Of a DNA stretch of 6,622 nucleotides, positions 5,835 to 6,622 are shown in pieces. How positions within the stretch are numbered: position 1 is the stretch's first letter; every line of letters starts with the position of its first letter. A model generated the notes under the pieces. It ran no database searches, was not told the DNA's origin, and worked only from the letters and a program-made list of their open reading frames with translations. Source of the DNA: Streptosporangiaceae bacterium (GTDB lineage: Bacteria > Actinomycetota > Actinomycetes > Streptosporangiales > Streptosporangiaceae); the NCBI GenBank assembly GCA_030045215.1, contig JASIBJ010000410.1, forward strand, positions 1 through 6,622, read 5' to 3'. The position numbers and the translations under genes are program-made.

Positions 5835-6622
5835 GTGAACACTGACCAGCTGAGGGCGGATGACATCGCGGAGGCCACAAGGCCGGGCAGGACAGGGCTC
5901 AGCACCGCGCTCCTGACCGATCACTACGAGCTGACGATGGTGCGCGGGGCGCTGCACAGCGGCGCCGCACACCGGCGGGCCGTGTTTGAGATGTTCGCCC
6001 GGCACCTTCCGAACGGACGGCGCTACGGCGTGGTGGCCGGAACGGGCCGCCTGCTCGACGCCATCGCGGCGTTCCGGTTCGACGACGAGCAACTGGCGTT
6101 CCTGGAGCGGACCGGGATCGCGGACCAGCTGACCCTCGACTTCCTGCGCTCCTACCAGTTCAGCGGGAACATCTGGGGATACGCCGAGGGCGACTGCTAC
6201 TTTCCCGGCTCACCGATCCTGGTCGTCGACGGCACGTTCGCCGAGGCCGTTGTGCTCGAGACGCTGGTCCTGTCGATCTTCAATCATGACTGCGCGATCG
6301 CCTCGGCCGCGAGCCGGATGGTTAACGCCGCAGACGGGCGGCCGATCATCGAGATGGGCTCGCGGCGAACGCACGAGCGCGCCGCGGTCGCAGCCGCCCG
6401 CGCCGCGTACATTGCCGGCTTCTCGACCACCTCGAACCTCCAGGCTGGCCTCGACTATGGCCTGCCGACCAGCGGGACCAGCGCTCACGCGTTCACGTTG
6501 CTGTACGACTCCGAGGAGCAGGCGTTTGCGGCCCAGGTGGCCGCGCTGGGCGAAGCGACGACGCTGCTCGTCGACACCTATGACGTAGCGACGGCGGTCA
6601 AGGCCGCTGTCCGCGTCGCGGG
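5835..6622 (+). CDS. pncB: Nicotinate phosphoribosyltransferase PncB (partial, N-terminal ~60%)
   Basis: The first 262 codons of nicotinate phosphoribosyltransferase, which converts nicotinate and PRPP with ATP to nicotinate mononucleotide in the NAD salvage (Preiss-Handler) pathway. The sequence runs off the right edge; the family is usually about 430-450 residues. Visible landmarks are the N-terminal [10 protein letters not shown] (26-35), [14 protein letters not shown] (62-75), the strand-loop [11 protein letters not shown] (142-152), [13 protein letters not shown] (172-184) with the substrate-binding arginines, [12 protein letters not shown] (194-205), and [10 protein letters not shown] (214-223). 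H218 in GTSAH aligns with the histidine that is phosphorylated during ATP-coupled turnover in this family. LLVDTYD (244-250) is also typical. The match to M. tuberculosis PncB1 (Rv1330c) is close, as is its position divergent from clpS. GTG 5835 is chosen because the TDHYELTM core starts about 28 codons later, as expected, and a -10 box is placed for leaderless transcription. Confidence 0.96.
   Translation, partial: MNTDQLRADDIAEATRPGRTGLSTALLTDHYELTMVRGALHSGAAHRRAVFEMFARHLPNGRRYGVVAGTGRLLDAIAAFRFDDEQLAFLERTGIADQLTLDFLRSYQFSGNIWGYAEGDCYFPGSPILVVDGTFAEAVVLETLVLSIFNHDCAIASAASRMVNAADGRPIIEMGSRRTHERAAVAAARAAYIAGFSTTSNLQAGLDYGLPTSGTSAHAFTLLYDSEEQAFAAQVAALGEATTLLVDTYDVATAVKAAVRVA

Noticed and set aside
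5542..5880. N-terminal extension of clpS in the same open frame
   Set aside because: The extra ~113 codons show no ClpS similarity and would overlap the divergent pncB promoter and start. GGAGGTGA before GTG 5541 gives the expected 96-residue protein.

Overview
The window comes from a high-GC actinomycete. Codon third positions are strongly G/C-rich. Starts include several GTG codons, and two genes look leaderless. From about 2.7 kb to the right edge, the gene order pncB / clpS - DUF2017 (AosR-type) - mec - cysO - cysM is the same as the Mycobacterium tuberculosis Rv1330c-Rv1336 neighbourhood. The left part differs from Mycobacterium, so this is probably another actinomycete lineage; I cannot name a genus.

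Layout from left to right. (1) At 1-209, minus strand: the N-terminal third of a metallo-beta-lactamase-fold hydrolase of the Rv1339 type, cut by the window edge. (2) At 356-1651, plus strand: a 12-helix MFS permease, preceded by a TATGAT -10 box and a 14-bp perfect palindrome that looks like an operator. (3) At 1635-2573, minus strand: a double-hotdog acyl-CoA thioesterase whose 3' end overlaps the permease gene tail to tail by 17 bp. (4) Minus-strand sulfur block: mec (JAMM peptidase), cysO (sulfur carrier) and cysM (O-phosphoserine sulfhydrylase). (5) Upstream on the same strand: clpS (N-degron adaptor) translationally coupled to a DUF2017 gene. (6) At 5835 to the right edge, plus strand: the first ~60% of pncB (nicotinate phosphoribosyltransferase), divergent from clpS.

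How they work together. CysO carries sulfur as a C-terminal thiocarboxylate, CysM joins it to O-phosphoserine to give a CysO-cysteine adduct, and Mec releases cysteine. In M. tuberculosis the DUF2017 protein (AosR, Rv1332) works with the thiol-stress sigma factor SigH to raise expression of this pathway under oxidative stress. In this window a sequence fitting the SigR/SigH consensus exactly (GGAAT-N18-GTT) begins inside the mec stop codon and points at cysO-cysM. That suggests an auxiliary stress promoter feeding only the synthase and carrier, while mec seems to have its own leaderless promoter. CysO also ends in Gly-Gly-Ala-Arg rather than Gly-Gly, which predicts a maturation cleavage, possibly by the adjacent JAMM peptidase.

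The MFS permease and thioesterase sit where Mycobacterium has a rhomboid protease and murI, so this part looks like lineage-specific accessory content within a conserved block. I saw no RNA genes, insertion sequences, CRISPR arrays or convincing intrinsic terminators.
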